64,000 nucleotides of DNA, taken from positions 1 to 64,000 of the forward strand of contig NZ_CCVW01000005.1 of the NCBI RefSeq assembly GCF_000756815.1. The letters are read 5' to 3'. The position numbers and the translations under genes were made by a program. Numbering within the stretch: the first letter of the stretch is position 1; each line of letters opens with the position of its first letter. Positions 1-11,130 of the stretch are shown one piece after another. Under the pieces are notes generated by a model. It had not been told where the DNA came from, searched no databases, and saw nothing but the letters and a program-made list of their open reading frames with translations. Origin of the DNA: Legionella massiliensis (GTDB lineage: Bacteria; Pseudomonadota; Gammaproteobacteria; Legionellales; Legionellaceae).

Positions 1-162
1 CATTTTCTTATCTGAATTCATTTTCTTATCTGAATTCATTTTCTTATCTGAATTCATTTTCTTATCTGAATTCATTTTCTTATCTGAATTCATTTTCTTA
101 TCTGAATTCATTTTCTTATCTGAATTCATTTTCATGCCTGAATTCATTTTCATGCTAGCCAT
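1..162. repeat. 18-bp tandem repeat array inside copA
   Basis: Seven perfect copies of an 18-bp unit fill 1-126, followed by two degenerate copies at 127-144 and 145-162. Read on the minus strand in the copA frame each unit encodes Asn-Ser-Asp-Lys-Lys-Met; the degenerate ones encode NSGMKM and MASMKM. Because 18 is a multiple of three, copy-number change preserves the frame. The array may extend left of the window. Confidence 0.95.
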
Positions 163-1263
163 TGAGGACGAATGATCCATATCCCCCATCATTAGCGACA
201 TCATTTCTCTCATCACCGGTTTGGGCTCAGGAAAGGGTTGTACTTGCTTAAAATTAACCACTTGATGAGGCGTTGTTACTAAAGCACCATAAGCTGCTCC
301 TACAGTATCGATTGATTCAGCATAAATAATATAAGGGTCATTTTTTTTTATTTTAACCAACACATCAAAGGTCTCTCCTGGCGCTATTTTAAACTCATTA
401 ATAGTGTAAGATGTTACATCATTTCCTTGCACATGAACCATTTGCAGGGTGGTATTTGGAATTTTTACATTAAATATAGTACTGCCACCTGCCCCAATAA
501 AGCGCAACCGCACCACATCGCCAACTGTCACAGGAGCAGTCCAAGGAGAGGCGTTTGGTTGTCCATTTAATAGAAATGCATCATAAGCCACATCACTAAT
601 ATCATAAATACTCATGCGCATCTGCTGCATCATTTTATAATCATCAATGATTTTTTTACGCTCATCAGCAGATGCTTTTTTATAATCATGAATAAATTTG
701 ACAAGAGAGGGTTGAAGTGGAAATTTAGGAGAGTAATAATCCCCTTCTTTTTTTAAATTCGCTAAAATTTGTTCTGGGTAGGTATTGCTCCAATCGGATA
801 AAACAACCACATAATCTTTAGTGTATTGATAAGATGGTTTCTTTGGCGGATCAATTAAAAAAGCACCATACATACCCTGCTGCTCTTGCAGACCCGCATG
901 CGCGTGATACCAATAAGTTCCTGCTTGATGAAGAGTAAATTGATAGTGAAAAACGCCACCTGGTGGAATACCTTTTTGATTTACGCCTTCAACCCCATCC
1001 ATTTGCCAAGGCATAAGGATTCCATGCCAATGGATAGCCGTATCCTTATCTAGACGGTTATACACATTAATTGTTACGTGATCACCTTCTTTAAAATGTA
1101 AGGTAGGCGCTGGAATTTGATCATTGACCGCAATTGCTTTTCTGGACTTGCCTGCAAAATAAACTGTTTTATAAGCAACCGTTAAATTAATCACACGCAC
1201 CGCTGCAAAACTACTGGATACAAAAAACAGCACAAGACTGATTATTAATATTTTTTTTAACAC
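1..1263 (-). CDS. copA: CopA-type multicopper oxidase, C-terminus beyond window
   Basis: Periplasmic copper-resistance multicopper oxidase, which in the CopA family oxidises or sequesters Cu(I). The chosen start is a GTG at 1263 preceded by GGGAG seven bases upstream, and it opens a signal peptide ending near SSFA. Two type-3 copper motifs are visible: IHWHGI near residue 80 and WYHAHAGLQEQQG near residue 120, the latter very close to the CopA consensus. A second cupredoxin domain follows. From about residue 367 the frame runs into tandem NSDKKM hexapeptides up to the window edge, where CopA proteins carry a methionine-rich segment. The third cupredoxin domain with the type-1 site would lie outside the window, so about 421 residues are seen of a family usually near 600. 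No stop codon occurs in frame. Family assignment is firm; completeness cannot be judged. Confidence 0.9.
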   Translation of the reverse strand, partial: MLKKILIISLVLFFVSSSFAAVRVINLTVAYKTVYFAGKSRKAIAVNDQIPAPTLHFKEGDHVTINVYNRLDKDTAIHWHGILMPWQMDGVEGVNQKGIPPGGVFHYQFTLHQAGTYWYHAHAGLQEQQGMYGAFLIDPPKKPSYQYTKDYVVVLSDWSNTYPEQILANLKKEGDYYSPKFPLQPSLVKFIHDYKKASADERKKIIDDYKMMQQMRMSIYDISDVAYDAFLLNGQPNASPWTAPVTVGDVVRLRFIGAGGSTIFNVKIPNTTLQMVHVQGNDVTSYTINEFKIAPGETFDVLVKIKKNDPYIIYAESIDTVGAAYGALVTTPHQVVNFKQVQPFPEPKPVMREMMSLMMGDMDHSSSMASMKMNSGMKMNSDKKMNSDKKMNSDKKMNSDKKMNSDKKMNSDKKMNSDKKM

Positions 1264-1324
1264 GTGTATTCTCCCTGAATACCAATCAGCCTAACGATGT
1301 ATCTATTATTTCAAGAAAGGCATT

Positions 1325-1777
1325 TCAAAATTCCGCACCGTGATGATGCCCCTCGCCCTCTGCTTTAGGTAGCGACATCACACCAAGTCCATAACGAAAC
1401 ACTAATTCAGCGCCTCGCCATGCAGTAGCCAATAATAACCCTTGTACACTAAGTAAAACAATAATAAATGTAATGGTAATTACTTTGCGTTTATAGGTGC
1501 GCCAAATAGACCAAAGCGCCGTCAGTATCATCGTGCCCGCAGTAACAAGCGCCCAATTGCGAGGATCAATCATTACAAGGTGAGAAGGAGCATCGTGCCT
1601 CACCGTATTAAAGGCATAAAGACCTGCTAACACCGTACCAATGACTAAAACACCTACTACCCATAAACACCAGCGAGCAACCAGTTCAAATTCAGCAGCT
1701 GTCTTTGGAAGGATAGCTAGCTTGCTACAGAGATAAGCTAAACTATAAAAACCTAATGAGGTGCTGAACAAAGCCAC
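1325..1777 (-). CDS. DUF2231-like membrane protein with damaged 5' end
   Basis: Integral membrane protein of the DUF2231 type with about four hydrophobic segments, often found beside copper oxidases. The open frame begins at a GTG at 1777 and gives 150 residues ending in a His-rich tail (GEGHHHGAEF). The codons just upstream of that GTG read HWHPIFVHFT in the same frame, which is the conserved family N-terminus, but the frame has no ATG and closes at a stop. An ATG at 1824 with a good AGGAC ribosome site lies in another frame and would need one extra base near 1803-1809 to join. The native gene therefore probably spanned 1325-1824 and has lost one base, or the sequence has an error there. Confidence 0.7.
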   Translation of the reverse strand: MALFSTSLGFYSLAYLCSKLAILPKTAAEFELVARWCLWVVGVLVIGTVLAGLYAFNTVRHDAPSHLVMIDPRNWALVTAGTMILTALWSIWRTYKRKVITITFIIVLLSVQGLLLATAWRGAELVFRYGLGVMSLPKAEGEGHHHGAEF

Positions 1778-1849
1778 GGTAAAATGAACAAAAATGGGAT
1801 GCCAATGGGTATAATTTCTATCATTTTTTAGTCCTTATGAATAGAGCGT

Positions 1850-2179
1850 TTAACCCTTCTTATTATTTTCTAAAGCAGTCAATTTGTTTTTCATCCAATC
1901 AATTTCTGATTGTTGAGATGATATAATTGAATCGCATAGTTTTTTAATTTCCAAATCTTGAAGAGGCGCATTCTGACACATTAAAATAGCTCCCGCATGA
2001 TGCGGAATCATCGATTTAAGAAACTCTTTATCAGATATTGCCGTTTGATTTCTAATGAGCACAATAAACAGGATTAAAAAAACAACCATTAAACTGATGA
2101 GAACTGTATTAACTACCCTATTGGGGTACATCGCATTCATTAACACTAATTCAATTAAAATCATAGGGGCCATCATCAT
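1850..2179 (-). CDS. DUF305 domain membrane protein
   Basis: Small protein with two N-terminal hydrophobic segments (about residues 3-15 and 24-43) followed by a DUF305 core. The core shows the family signature MIPHHAGAILMC near residues 57-68 and ends in SQQSEIDWMKNKL, typical of these ferritin-like helical domains linked to copper and heavy-metal resistance islands. It lies between copA/DUF2231 and the TolC relic, all on the minus strand. The start among three consecutive ATG codons at 2179 is uncertain because no clear ribosome site precedes it. The domain call is firm; the role in copper handling is inferred from neighbours. Confidence 0.75.
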   Translation of the reverse strand: MMMAPMILIELVLMNAMYPNRVVNTVLISLMVVFLILFIVLIRNQTAISDKEFLKSMIPHHAGAILMCQNAPLQDLEIKKLCDSIISSQQSEIDWMKNKLTALENNKKG

Positions 2180-2321
2180 GCATAAAATGATAAAGCATTC
2201 ACATCCTCATTATCCGGATGTTCATCATCGGCATGATCATAAATAAGTATATTTCAATGTAAATTTTGGGCTTGAATTGATGTAGAGGCTCACTTTCTAT
2301 CTGGTTTGTTAGGCGCAGTCA

Positions 2322-2795
2322 TTATTTTATTGCTGTGGTCACTTTAAATAAATTTTTATACAATAAACGATTGGCTTGTAAAATGCGCAGCGCTTCGGTC
2401 CAGTAATAAAGTTCTAACCAAGTTTCTCGTACATTGCGAATTAACGTTAAGGCTTTTTCGTGCGCTTTTCTATGCTCCGCAAGTGCTAGCGCCCGGCTTT
2501 GTTTTGATTTCATGGATAAGGAACGACCACGAGCAAACGTTTGTTGCAATCCTACTTGCTCCATCGTCATTTCGTCTTGGGTAAAACTAAAAGAATCAGT
2601 CGGCACATTAGCAACTCCAACGACCAATTGCGGATCAGTTAATTGACCCTCAGCAATAGCTTGTTGTTGTAATGCCGCACTCGCTGCTTGAAAGCGGTGT
2701 AATTCAGGCGAAGTAGCAAGAGCTAACGATTCTGCTTCAGATAAAGTAAGCTTTTTTTCCTTGTTTATGGCCAAGGAAGGAAAATTTATGGTCAC
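2322..2795 (-). pseudogene. Truncated TolC-family outer membrane efflux protein
   Basis: The 157 codons match only the N-terminal third of a CzcC/TolC-type outer membrane factor: LTLSEAESLALATSPEL opens the first helical repeat, and VPTDSFSFTQDEMTMEQVGLQQTF is typical of metal-efflux TolC proteins. Full-length members, such as the one at 12372-13619, have about 415 residues, and the second half is absent here. No signal peptide precedes the domain. It is a relic of a second efflux operon, probably truncated by rearrangement; a functional channel is unlikely. Confidence 0.75.
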
Positions 2796-3071
2796 AAAGA
2801 TTTATTAGAATAACCCATCGAATAGGGCAATGTTGTTTCATGTGATACAGTCCATTCCATGTGCTCTAATGGATGAATAAATTATGGGTCATCTCAATAG
2901 TAATTATTGATTCTAACACCATAAATTCTTTCATAACCACTAAATCCATAAACATTTAGTTTCTTGTTATTATGGGCTATAAAGCGGCTAAGAAAATTTA
3001 AATCTTTATTGGATTAATTAAATAGTCTCCCTATATTGTGTTTATGATTCCGTTACACTTCTAATAGCCAT

Positions 3072-3980
3072 TTAATAGTCAACATTATTAACCCTACGGC
3101 ATAGATAAAGTGTCTTTTTGCATTCTATTTGCAAGGTAGTATGGGAAATTTTAAATTGGTTTAATAATAATAACTGAACTTCATCCCTGACCAGTTCTTC
3201 CTTAAAACGAGAATCAATGACAAGGTGAGCTGTTAAGCTAATCTTATCGGAAGTAATAGCCCAAATATGTAAATCATGTACGTCTAAAATACCTTTTATA
3301 GACATTATTCGAGACTTAATTTGGTTAAAATCAATTCCTGCGGGTACGCCTTCTAAAAGGATGTTTATAGTCTCTTTTAAAAGTATCCACGTGCGGGGCA
3401 ATACCCACAATCCAATTAAAACTGCGATAGCTGAGTCCACCCAGCTCCAATCTGTGAAGCGAATTAAAAGCGCTGCAATAATCACCCCTACAGAGCCTAA
3501 CATATCACTCCAGACCTCAAGATAAGCACTTTTTAAATTTAAATTTTTATCTTTGTCACGGGATAATAAATACATAGATGCTAAATTAATAAGCAGACCG
3601 AGACTGGCAATAATTAACATACCGGTGGAATAAATTTCAGGAGGTTGTTTTAACCGTTGATATGCCTCATATATAATATAAAGCGCTACTACAAAAAGAA
3701 GAGCGGCATTAAATGCAGCAGCTAGAATTTCAAATCGATAGTAACCAAAGGTACGGCGTGCATCAGCCGGTCGTTTACTTACACGGATAGCAATTAGTGC
3801 AATAATTAACGCAGTAACATCGGTTAACATATGCGCAGCATCGGAGATTAATGCAAGGCTACCGGTTAAAATACCGCCGATTACCTCAGCAATCAAAAAA
3901 CCACCTGTTAATGAAAGAGCCCACCAAAGTGATTGTTCTCTCGAAACTCCTTGAACATTGGGCTTAATCTTTTTGTCCAT
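3072..3980 (-). CDS. CDF-family cation efflux protein (CzcD/DmeF-like)
   Basis: Inner-membrane proton-coupled divalent metal exporter of the cation diffusion facilitator family. The 302 residues include six predicted transmembrane helices. Family metal-site helices are visible as ISDAAHMLTDVTAL (HxxxD, about residues 45-58) and SAYLEVWSDMLGSVGVI (HxxxD with His replaced by Trp). A cytoplasmic C-terminal domain of about 85 residues contains DVHDLHIWAITS, which is conserved in CzcD. The start is supported by AGGAAG eight bases upstream. A perfect 15-bp palindrome lies just upstream of the ribosome site and may be an operator. Substrate is probably Zn, Co or Cd, inferred from family and context. 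Confidence 0.9.
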   Translation of the reverse strand: MDKKIKPNVQGVSREQSLWWALSLTGGFLIAEVIGGILTGSLALISDAAHMLTDVTALIIALIAIRVSKRPADARRTFGYYRFEILAAAFNAALLFVVALYIIYEAYQRLKQPPEIYSTGMLIIASLGLLINLASMYLLSRDKDKNLNLKSAYLEVWSDMLGSVGVIIAALLIRFTDWSWVDSAIAVLIGLWVLPRTWILLKETINILLEGVPAGIDFNQIKSRIMSIKGILDVHDLHIWAITSDKISLTAHLVIDSRFKEELVRDEVQLLLLNQFKISHTTLQIECKKTLYLCRRVNNVDY

Positions 3981-3996
3981 AATGTCTTCCTAACAA

Positions 3997-4011
3997 TGAT
4001 GTGTCACATCA
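3997..4011. promoter_or_regulatory. Palindrome TGATGTG-T-CACATCA upstream of CDF gene
   Basis: A perfect 7-bp inverted repeat around one central base lies 17 bases upstream of the CDF start codon, just beyond its ribosome site. The position fits an operator for a metal-responsive regulator, or a 5' leader hairpin. No regulator gene lies next to it, so the assignment is inferred from position and symmetry only. Confidence 0.45.
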
Positions 4012-4059
4012 CTCCCGATGCATCTAACAATTAGCACTTAAAGGCACTTGGCACACCCT

Positions 4060-4236
4060 TTATAACATTCTAAATGAAACCCCATGTAAAAAAATGGCTG
4101 CAAACATTAGAAAAATAAAGAGAACAATAATGAAATACCGGCTTTTTCTTTTTTTAAAAATGAAAAGAGAAAGCCCGCATAACACAATAACTGCGGCTGA
4201 CAGAGCGACTAAAAACCATGGAGTAAGTTCCATCAT
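4060..4236 (-). CDS. Small two-helix membrane protein
   Basis: A 58-codon frame begins with MMELTPWFLVALS and contains two hydrophobic segments (about residues 6-24 and 34-52) separated by a basic loop KKRKSRY, which suggests an inner-membrane hairpin. AGGAAAG stands directly before the two possible ATG codons at 4236 and 4233; the second has better spacing. It lies between the CDF exporter and a small lipoprotein gene on the same strand, 27 bases downstream of the latter, so the three may be one operon. No family recognised. Confidence 0.6.
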   Translation of the reverse strand: MMELTPWFLVALSAAVIVLCGLSLFIFKKRKSRYFIIVLFIFLMFAAIFLHGVSFRML

Positions 4237-4263
4237 CTTTCCTAGACTGATTAAACACCTGAG

Positions 4264-4428
4264 CTATTCTTTAGGTTCATGCAGATGTCCACCATCACCA
4301 CCAAACCCTCCTTGATATCCTTCCTCAGGATGAGCTGTATCAGGATTGTTTTTTGCACAGGACATTAAACTGCAACCTAATAAGAATACCCCTATCAAAA
4401 CAATAATTTTTTTAAATCCCATAGTCAT
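4264..4428 (-). CDS. Small lipoprotein
   Basis: A 54-codon frame starting MTMGFKKIIVLIGVFLLGCSLMSCAK has a lipoprotein signal sequence with two candidate lipobox cysteines (LLGC and LMSC). A short polar tail rich in Gly, His and Glu follows (EGYQGGFGGDGG, ending HLHEPKE). The start at 4428 is supported by AGGAAA six bases upstream; ATG 4422 is an alternative. The His/Glu-rich tail and the setting beside a metal exporter suggest metal binding at the periplasmic face, which is inference. An inverted repeat at 4473-4490 lies in the expected promoter. Confidence 0.6.
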   Translation of the reverse strand: MTMGFKKIIVLIGVFLLGCSLMSCAKNNPDTAHPEEGYQGGFGGDGGHLHEPKE

Positions 4429-4472
4429 TTTTTATTTCCTTTTGAATCGATACCTATTAAGCATAACATACT

Positions 4473-4490
4473 GAATACTAGTATGTATTC
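4473..4490. promoter_or_regulatory. Inverted repeat GAATAC-N6-GTATTC
   Basis: Six-base arms GAATAC and GTATTC surround TAGTAT, about 45 bases upstream of the small lipoprotein start at 4428. Spacing and AT-rich surroundings fit an operator within a promoter. The regulator is unknown. Confidence 0.35.
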
Positions 4491-4532
4491 CTCTTCTATT
4501 TGAGGATAATATGTCCCAACCCCAACACTACA

Positions 4533-4910
4533 TCATTTATTTTTATTATATTCCTCCAAATAATTAATTATCTTGGTGACATCGTTAATGTTCATAGGCT
4601 TTGCAAAGCAAGGGTAAAGACTGTTTTTTAAAATTTTATGAGGTGATGTACTCAGTAATATAATGGGGGTCAGTTTATTAAAAATTGATTGTTCCCGGAT
4701 CAGGTCAATCAGTTCAAAACAATCACCTTCTTTATTAAGCTCAGCATCAATCAAAATGACATGATAGGTTTTTAATTCCACCAAAACTAAGGTGGATTCA
4801 ACATCCAAAGCCATATCGACACAATGCCCCAATTGAGTTATTTGAGCGCGTATGATAATACGTGCGCCAAGAGAGGGTTCGGTTACTAAAAAATGCAATG
4901 ACCCATTCAT
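4533..4910 (-). CDS. Stand-alone response-regulator receiver domain
   Basis: The 125 residues form a single CheY-like receiver with no output domain. The phospho-acceptor region is VILIDAELNKEGDCF with Asp near residue 55. The conserved switch segment PIILLSTS and the Lys in CFAKPMNI near residue 105 are visible. The usual acidic pair after strand 1 is replaced (FLVTEPSLG keeps one Glu), so phosphorylation chemistry may be altered. No histidine kinase lies next to it; the nearest genes are a HicB-like protein and the CDF group. It may act as a phosphate sink or protein-protein switch, which is inference. Confidence 0.7.
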   Translation of the reverse strand: MNGSLHFLVTEPSLGARIIIRAQITQLGHCVDMALDVESTLVLVELKTYHVILIDAELNKEGDCFELIDLIREQSIFNKLTPIILLSTSPHKILKNSLYPCFAKPMNINDVTKIINYLEEYNKNK

Positions 4911-4965
4911 ATATCACCTCTCAATACATAATCTCTTTTGTTAACACGACCCTTCTTTCTTATTT

Positions 4966-5295
4966 TTAATGCCTACACACGGCATGCCTTAAAGCACTAC
5001 AAATCCAAACATTCAAACTCACCCTTAAGTTTTTTGCAGCCATGAATACATCCCGATGAAGTTCGGGCGAAACAGTGAGTGCCAATTGGCCTGATAAAGG
5101 TACTTCAGGCTCTTTCAATTGTTTCTCACAACTTTTTAGATAATTATCAATCGCTTCCATGAACGCATTTTTTAACTGATGAGACATGGTTGCCTGAAAA
5201 GTAATTACCGTCTGCGTATTAATTATTTCTCCAAAAAACAATTCATTGAGATCGTCAAATACCACATGACCTATGTAGCCTTTATACTGCAACAT
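4966..5295 (-). CDS. HicB-like antitoxin, orphan
   Basis: The 109 residues fit the HicB pattern. The N-terminal part MLQYKGYIGHVVFDDLNELFFGEI resembles the partly degraded RNase H fold, followed by FMEAIDNYLKSC. The C-terminal PLSGQLALTVSPELHRDVFMAAKNLRVSLNVWICSAL is the ribbon-helix-helix DNA-binding part. AGGAGG precedes the ATG with good spacing. No HicA toxin frame of about 60-80 codons is visible on either side: 55 bases separate it from the receiver gene and 47 from the ATPase. It is therefore a solitary HicB-type regulator or the survivor of a broken pair. Confidence 0.7.
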   Translation of the reverse strand: MLQYKGYIGHVVFDDLNELFFGEIINTQTVITFQATMSHQLKNAFMEAIDNYLKSCEKQLKEPEVPLSGQLALTVSPELHRDVFMAAKNLRVSLNVWICSALRHAVCRH

Positions 5296-5342
5296 AACGA
5301 CCTCCTAACTCATGTAACAAGCGTACTATTTACGCCCTTTAA

Positions 5343-7520
5343 TTACTTAATTAACGTGTCACTTTCGGCTAAATGACTCTTTTTCATATAGCTTTTATGA
5401 GAATTCAGCAATCGTAAACCATTTGCCACCACAATTAAACTAGCGCCCATATCAGCAAATACAGCCATCCACAGGGTAGCTAATCCACTAAGAGCTAAAA
5501 TAAAAAACACCAATTTAATAATCAGAGACAAGCTGATGTTTTGTCGTAGAATACGAGACGTTTTACGACTTAAATAAATGTATAAAGGCAGCATCGCCAG
5601 ATTATCATTCATTAAAGCGACATCTGCTGTTTCTAAAGCAGTATCAGTGCCTTTCCCCATAGCAAAACTTACAGTAGCTGCAGCCAGGGCTGGGGCATCA
5701 TTAATCCCATCACCTACCATCCCCACAGCTTTATATTCCTTAAGAAGAAGACTAATTGCCTTCATTTTGTCAGTAGGTAACACATTCGCTTGTACTTCAT
5801 CAATTCCTACACGTTTTGCAATAGCACGAGCGGTAATGGCATTATCTCCTGTAAGCATCGCGGTTTTTATGCCTTGTTGATGCAAGGCTTCAATAGCCTT
5901 TTGACTGGTGGAACGAAGCGTATCCGCTACAGCAAAAATCGCTAACACCTTCATCTTATTGCTTAAAATCACTGTTGTTTTGCCTTCTTCTTCCAATCGC
6001 TCAAGCTCTTGTTCAACTCCTAAATTACATACTTCATTGTCTTCAGCTAATTGATGATTACCCACATAATAAAGTTCTTGGTCAACGAGGCCTTTAACAC
6101 CTCGACCGGGTAATGCGGTAAATTGATCTATAGAGAGCATTTCTTCATTAGGTTGCTCTTTATGCCAATAGGCCACCAATGCGTGTGCTACGGGATGTTC
6201 GGAGTGAGAATCAAGGCTTGCTGCCAAGAGTAATAACTCGCTCTTTGTATGGTTTTTATCATAAGCAATAAAATCAGTAACTACCGGTTTTCCTTCGGTT
6301 AATGTGCCTGTTTTATCCAGAGCAATTAATTTTAAGCGGTATCCATTCTCTAAATAACTTCCCCCTTTAATGAGTATCCCGCTCTTTGCTGCAGCGGCTA
6401 AACCACTTACCACTGTAACAGGTGTCGAGATAACTAAAGCACAAGGACACGCAATGACCAGTAAGGTTAATGCTTTATAGATCCAATCATAAAAGGGATA
6501 GCCAAATACCAAGGGTGGGATGAGGGCGATTAGAACGGCAATGAGGACCATTATTGGGGTATAGTATCTCGCAAATTGATCGACAAATCGCTGAGTTGGC
6601 GCACGCTCACTTTGTGCTTGTTCAATTGCTTTGCCAATTTTTGCAAGTAGGGTATCCCCTGAAGCATTACTCACTTTAACCTCAAACGAACCATGTTCAT
6701 TGAGTGTTCCGGCAAAAACACTATCCCCTACTCGTTTACTCACCGGCATTGATTCTCCAGTAATAGGCGCTTGATTCACCGTACTTTGACCTGAAATCAA
6801 ATGACCATCGAGAGGAATACGCTCACCGGGTTTCACTCTAAATACGGCACCAGGTTGTACTTCTGTAACAAGTAGTGTGTGCCATTGACCATTGTCCCCT
6901 TTAACCAGAGCGACCTCTGGGGCAATTTCCATTAAACTTCGAATCGCCTGACGTGCCTTATCTAAGGAATAACGCTCAATACGCTCAGCAAGTGCAAATA
7001 AAACGGTCACCATTGCAGCTTCTGGCCATGCACCAATAAAGGCAGCACCCGTTATGGCAATTAACATTAAGCTGTTAATGTTCATCGCTTTCGTGCGTAA
7101 AGCAATCCACCCTTTTTTAATGGTTGCAGGACCACTTAACGCTATAGCTAATAAGGCAGGAACAATGACCCAAATGGATTGTTCTGATGCAAAATAATAC
7201 GCAGCTAATTCTGAAAAAAGTGCAAATAATCCAGCAATTCCAATGGCACCCCAAGACGCATCAATACCAAAACGCTTGCCCTTTTGGTCTGACACATTGC
7301 TACTTTTAGAACGAACGCTCATACCCAGGCTTTCAATTTTTTGCTGGATGGGCTCAATAGTGGGTAAACAATGGTGTACGGTTACTTCTTCCGCGATGAA
7401 ATTAAAATCTAATTGTTTTATTTCAGGTATGGTTTGTAATTGCTTTCTGATTAATTGTTCCTCAGAAGGACAATCAAGGCCTGCAACAAAAAAGGTCGTT
7501 AATGTTAAAGGTGCGGTCAT
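5343..7520 (-). CDS. cadA: Heavy-metal P-type ATPase (Zn/Cd/Co/Pb type)
   Basis: P1B-type ATPase exporting divalent soft metals across the inner membrane. An N-terminal heavy-metal-associated-like domain carries a degenerate GLDCPSEE motif in place of GMTCxxC. Further visible motifs are the actuator ITGESMPVS, the membrane metal site ACPCALVIST (CPC), the phosphorylation site DKTGTLTEG, the P1B signature SEHPVAHAL, MLTGDN and the hinge GDGINDAPAL. The frame extends to 7553, but the ATG at 7520 with GGAG eight bases upstream and family-like MTAPLTLTTF is the better start (725 residues). The gene lies 86 bases downstream of an ArsR-type repressor on the same strand, the usual cadC-cadA arrangement. 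Confidence 0.92.
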   Translation of the reverse strand: MTAPLTLTTFFVAGLDCPSEEQLIRKQLQTIPEIKQLDFNFIAEEVTVHHCLPTIEPIQQKIESLGMSVRSKSSNVSDQKGKRFGIDASWGAIGIAGLFALFSELAAYYFASEQSIWVIVPALLAIALSGPATIKKGWIALRTKAMNINSLMLIAITGAAFIGAWPEAAMVTVLFALAERIERYSLDKARQAIRSLMEIAPEVALVKGDNGQWHTLLVTEVQPGAVFRVKPGERIPLDGHLISGQSTVNQAPITGESMPVSKRVGDSVFAGTLNEHGSFEVKVSNASGDTLLAKIGKAIEQAQSERAPTQRFVDQFARYYTPIMVLIAVLIALIPPLVFGYPFYDWIYKALTLLVIACPCALVISTPVTVVSGLAAAAKSGILIKGGSYLENGYRLKLIALDKTGTLTEGKPVVTDFIAYDKNHTKSELLLLAASLDSHSEHPVAHALVAYWHKEQPNEEMLSIDQFTALPGRGVKGLVDQELYYVGNHQLAEDNEVCNLGVEQELERLEEEGKTTVILSNKMKVLAIFAVADTLRSTSQKAIEALHQQGIKTAMLTGDNAITARAIAKRVGIDEVQANVLPTDKMKAISLLLKEYKAVGMVGDGINDAPALAAATVSFAMGKGTDTALETADVALMNDNLAMLPLYIYLSRKTSRILRQNISLSLIIKLVFFILALSGLATLWMAVFADMGASLIVVANGLRLLNSHKSYMKKSHLAESDTLIK

Positions 7521-7606
7521 AATTAACACTCCAAATAGGCCTTGTTCTACCAATTAAGATATTCAACACCTTGCTCTCAAAGACGTGTTCCATTAGAAAA
7601 ATCCTA

Positions 7607-7903
7607 TTAACTGTCCGTCTCTTCGGTAAAGTGCTTTAGCATGTCATCTAAAATACAGCGTACATGCGCATCATAAATACTGTAATAAATGTGTTTGCCT
7701 TCTCGGTTAGCAACGAGCAGTCGAGCCGAACGAAGTAAACTCAAATGATGACTGGTTAGTGGTACCGATAATTGTAATTGTTGTGCCAGTTCAGAAACAG
7801 ACTTAGCACCTTCCAAACAAGTCACCAAAAGTCTTAAGCGATTAGGTTCACCCATTAAATGTAAAATATCGCTTAGCGTTATCATTTGATCGTGTGTTAG
7901 CAT
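7607..7903 (-). CDS. ArsR/SmtB-family metal-sensing repressor
   Basis: Winged-helix repressor of 98 residues that releases DNA on metal binding. The recognition segment is QLQLSVPLTSHHLSLLRSARLLVANREGKHIYYSI. The last helix holds DAHVRCILDDMLKH, which fits the alpha-5 Zn site (D-x-H and a distal His) of SmtB/CzrA. It precedes the P-type ATPase on the same strand and is immediately preceded by a 26-bp inverted repeat typical of ArsR operators, so it most likely represses itself and the ATPase. Zinc-type sensing is inferred from the alpha-5 residues. Confidence 0.88.
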   Translation of the reverse strand: MLTHDQMITLSDILHLMGEPNRLRLLVTCLEGAKSVSELAQQLQLSVPLTSHHLSLLRSARLLVANREGKHIYYSIYDAHVRCILDDMLKHFTEETDS

Positions 7904-7926
7904 AATGACTTAAACAATTAAACAAG

Positions 7927-7952
7927 TATTTAACTATTAATATAGCTAAATA
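7927..7952. promoter_or_regulatory. ArsR-type operator
   Basis: Two 11-bp arms, TATTTAACTAT and ATAGCTAAATA, are inverted around TAAT with one mismatch, giving a 26-bp imperfect palindrome 23 bases upstream of the arsR start and 16 bases from the helA stop. Length, AT content and position match the 12-2-12 operators of ArsR/SmtB regulators. Confidence 0.75.
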
Positions 7953-7968
7953 CCGTGCTTTGTCAAAT

Positions 7969-11124
<3,156 letters not shown>

Positions 11125-11130
11125 TTATCC

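Noticed and set aside
1-162. Regular 18-bp repeats considered as CRISPR or iterons
   Set aside because: There are no spacers, and the unit stays in the copA frame, so it is a coding tandem repeat.
4094-4315. 73-codon plus-strand open frame
   Set aside because: It is antisense to two small minus-strand genes that have ribosome sites and export or membrane segments.
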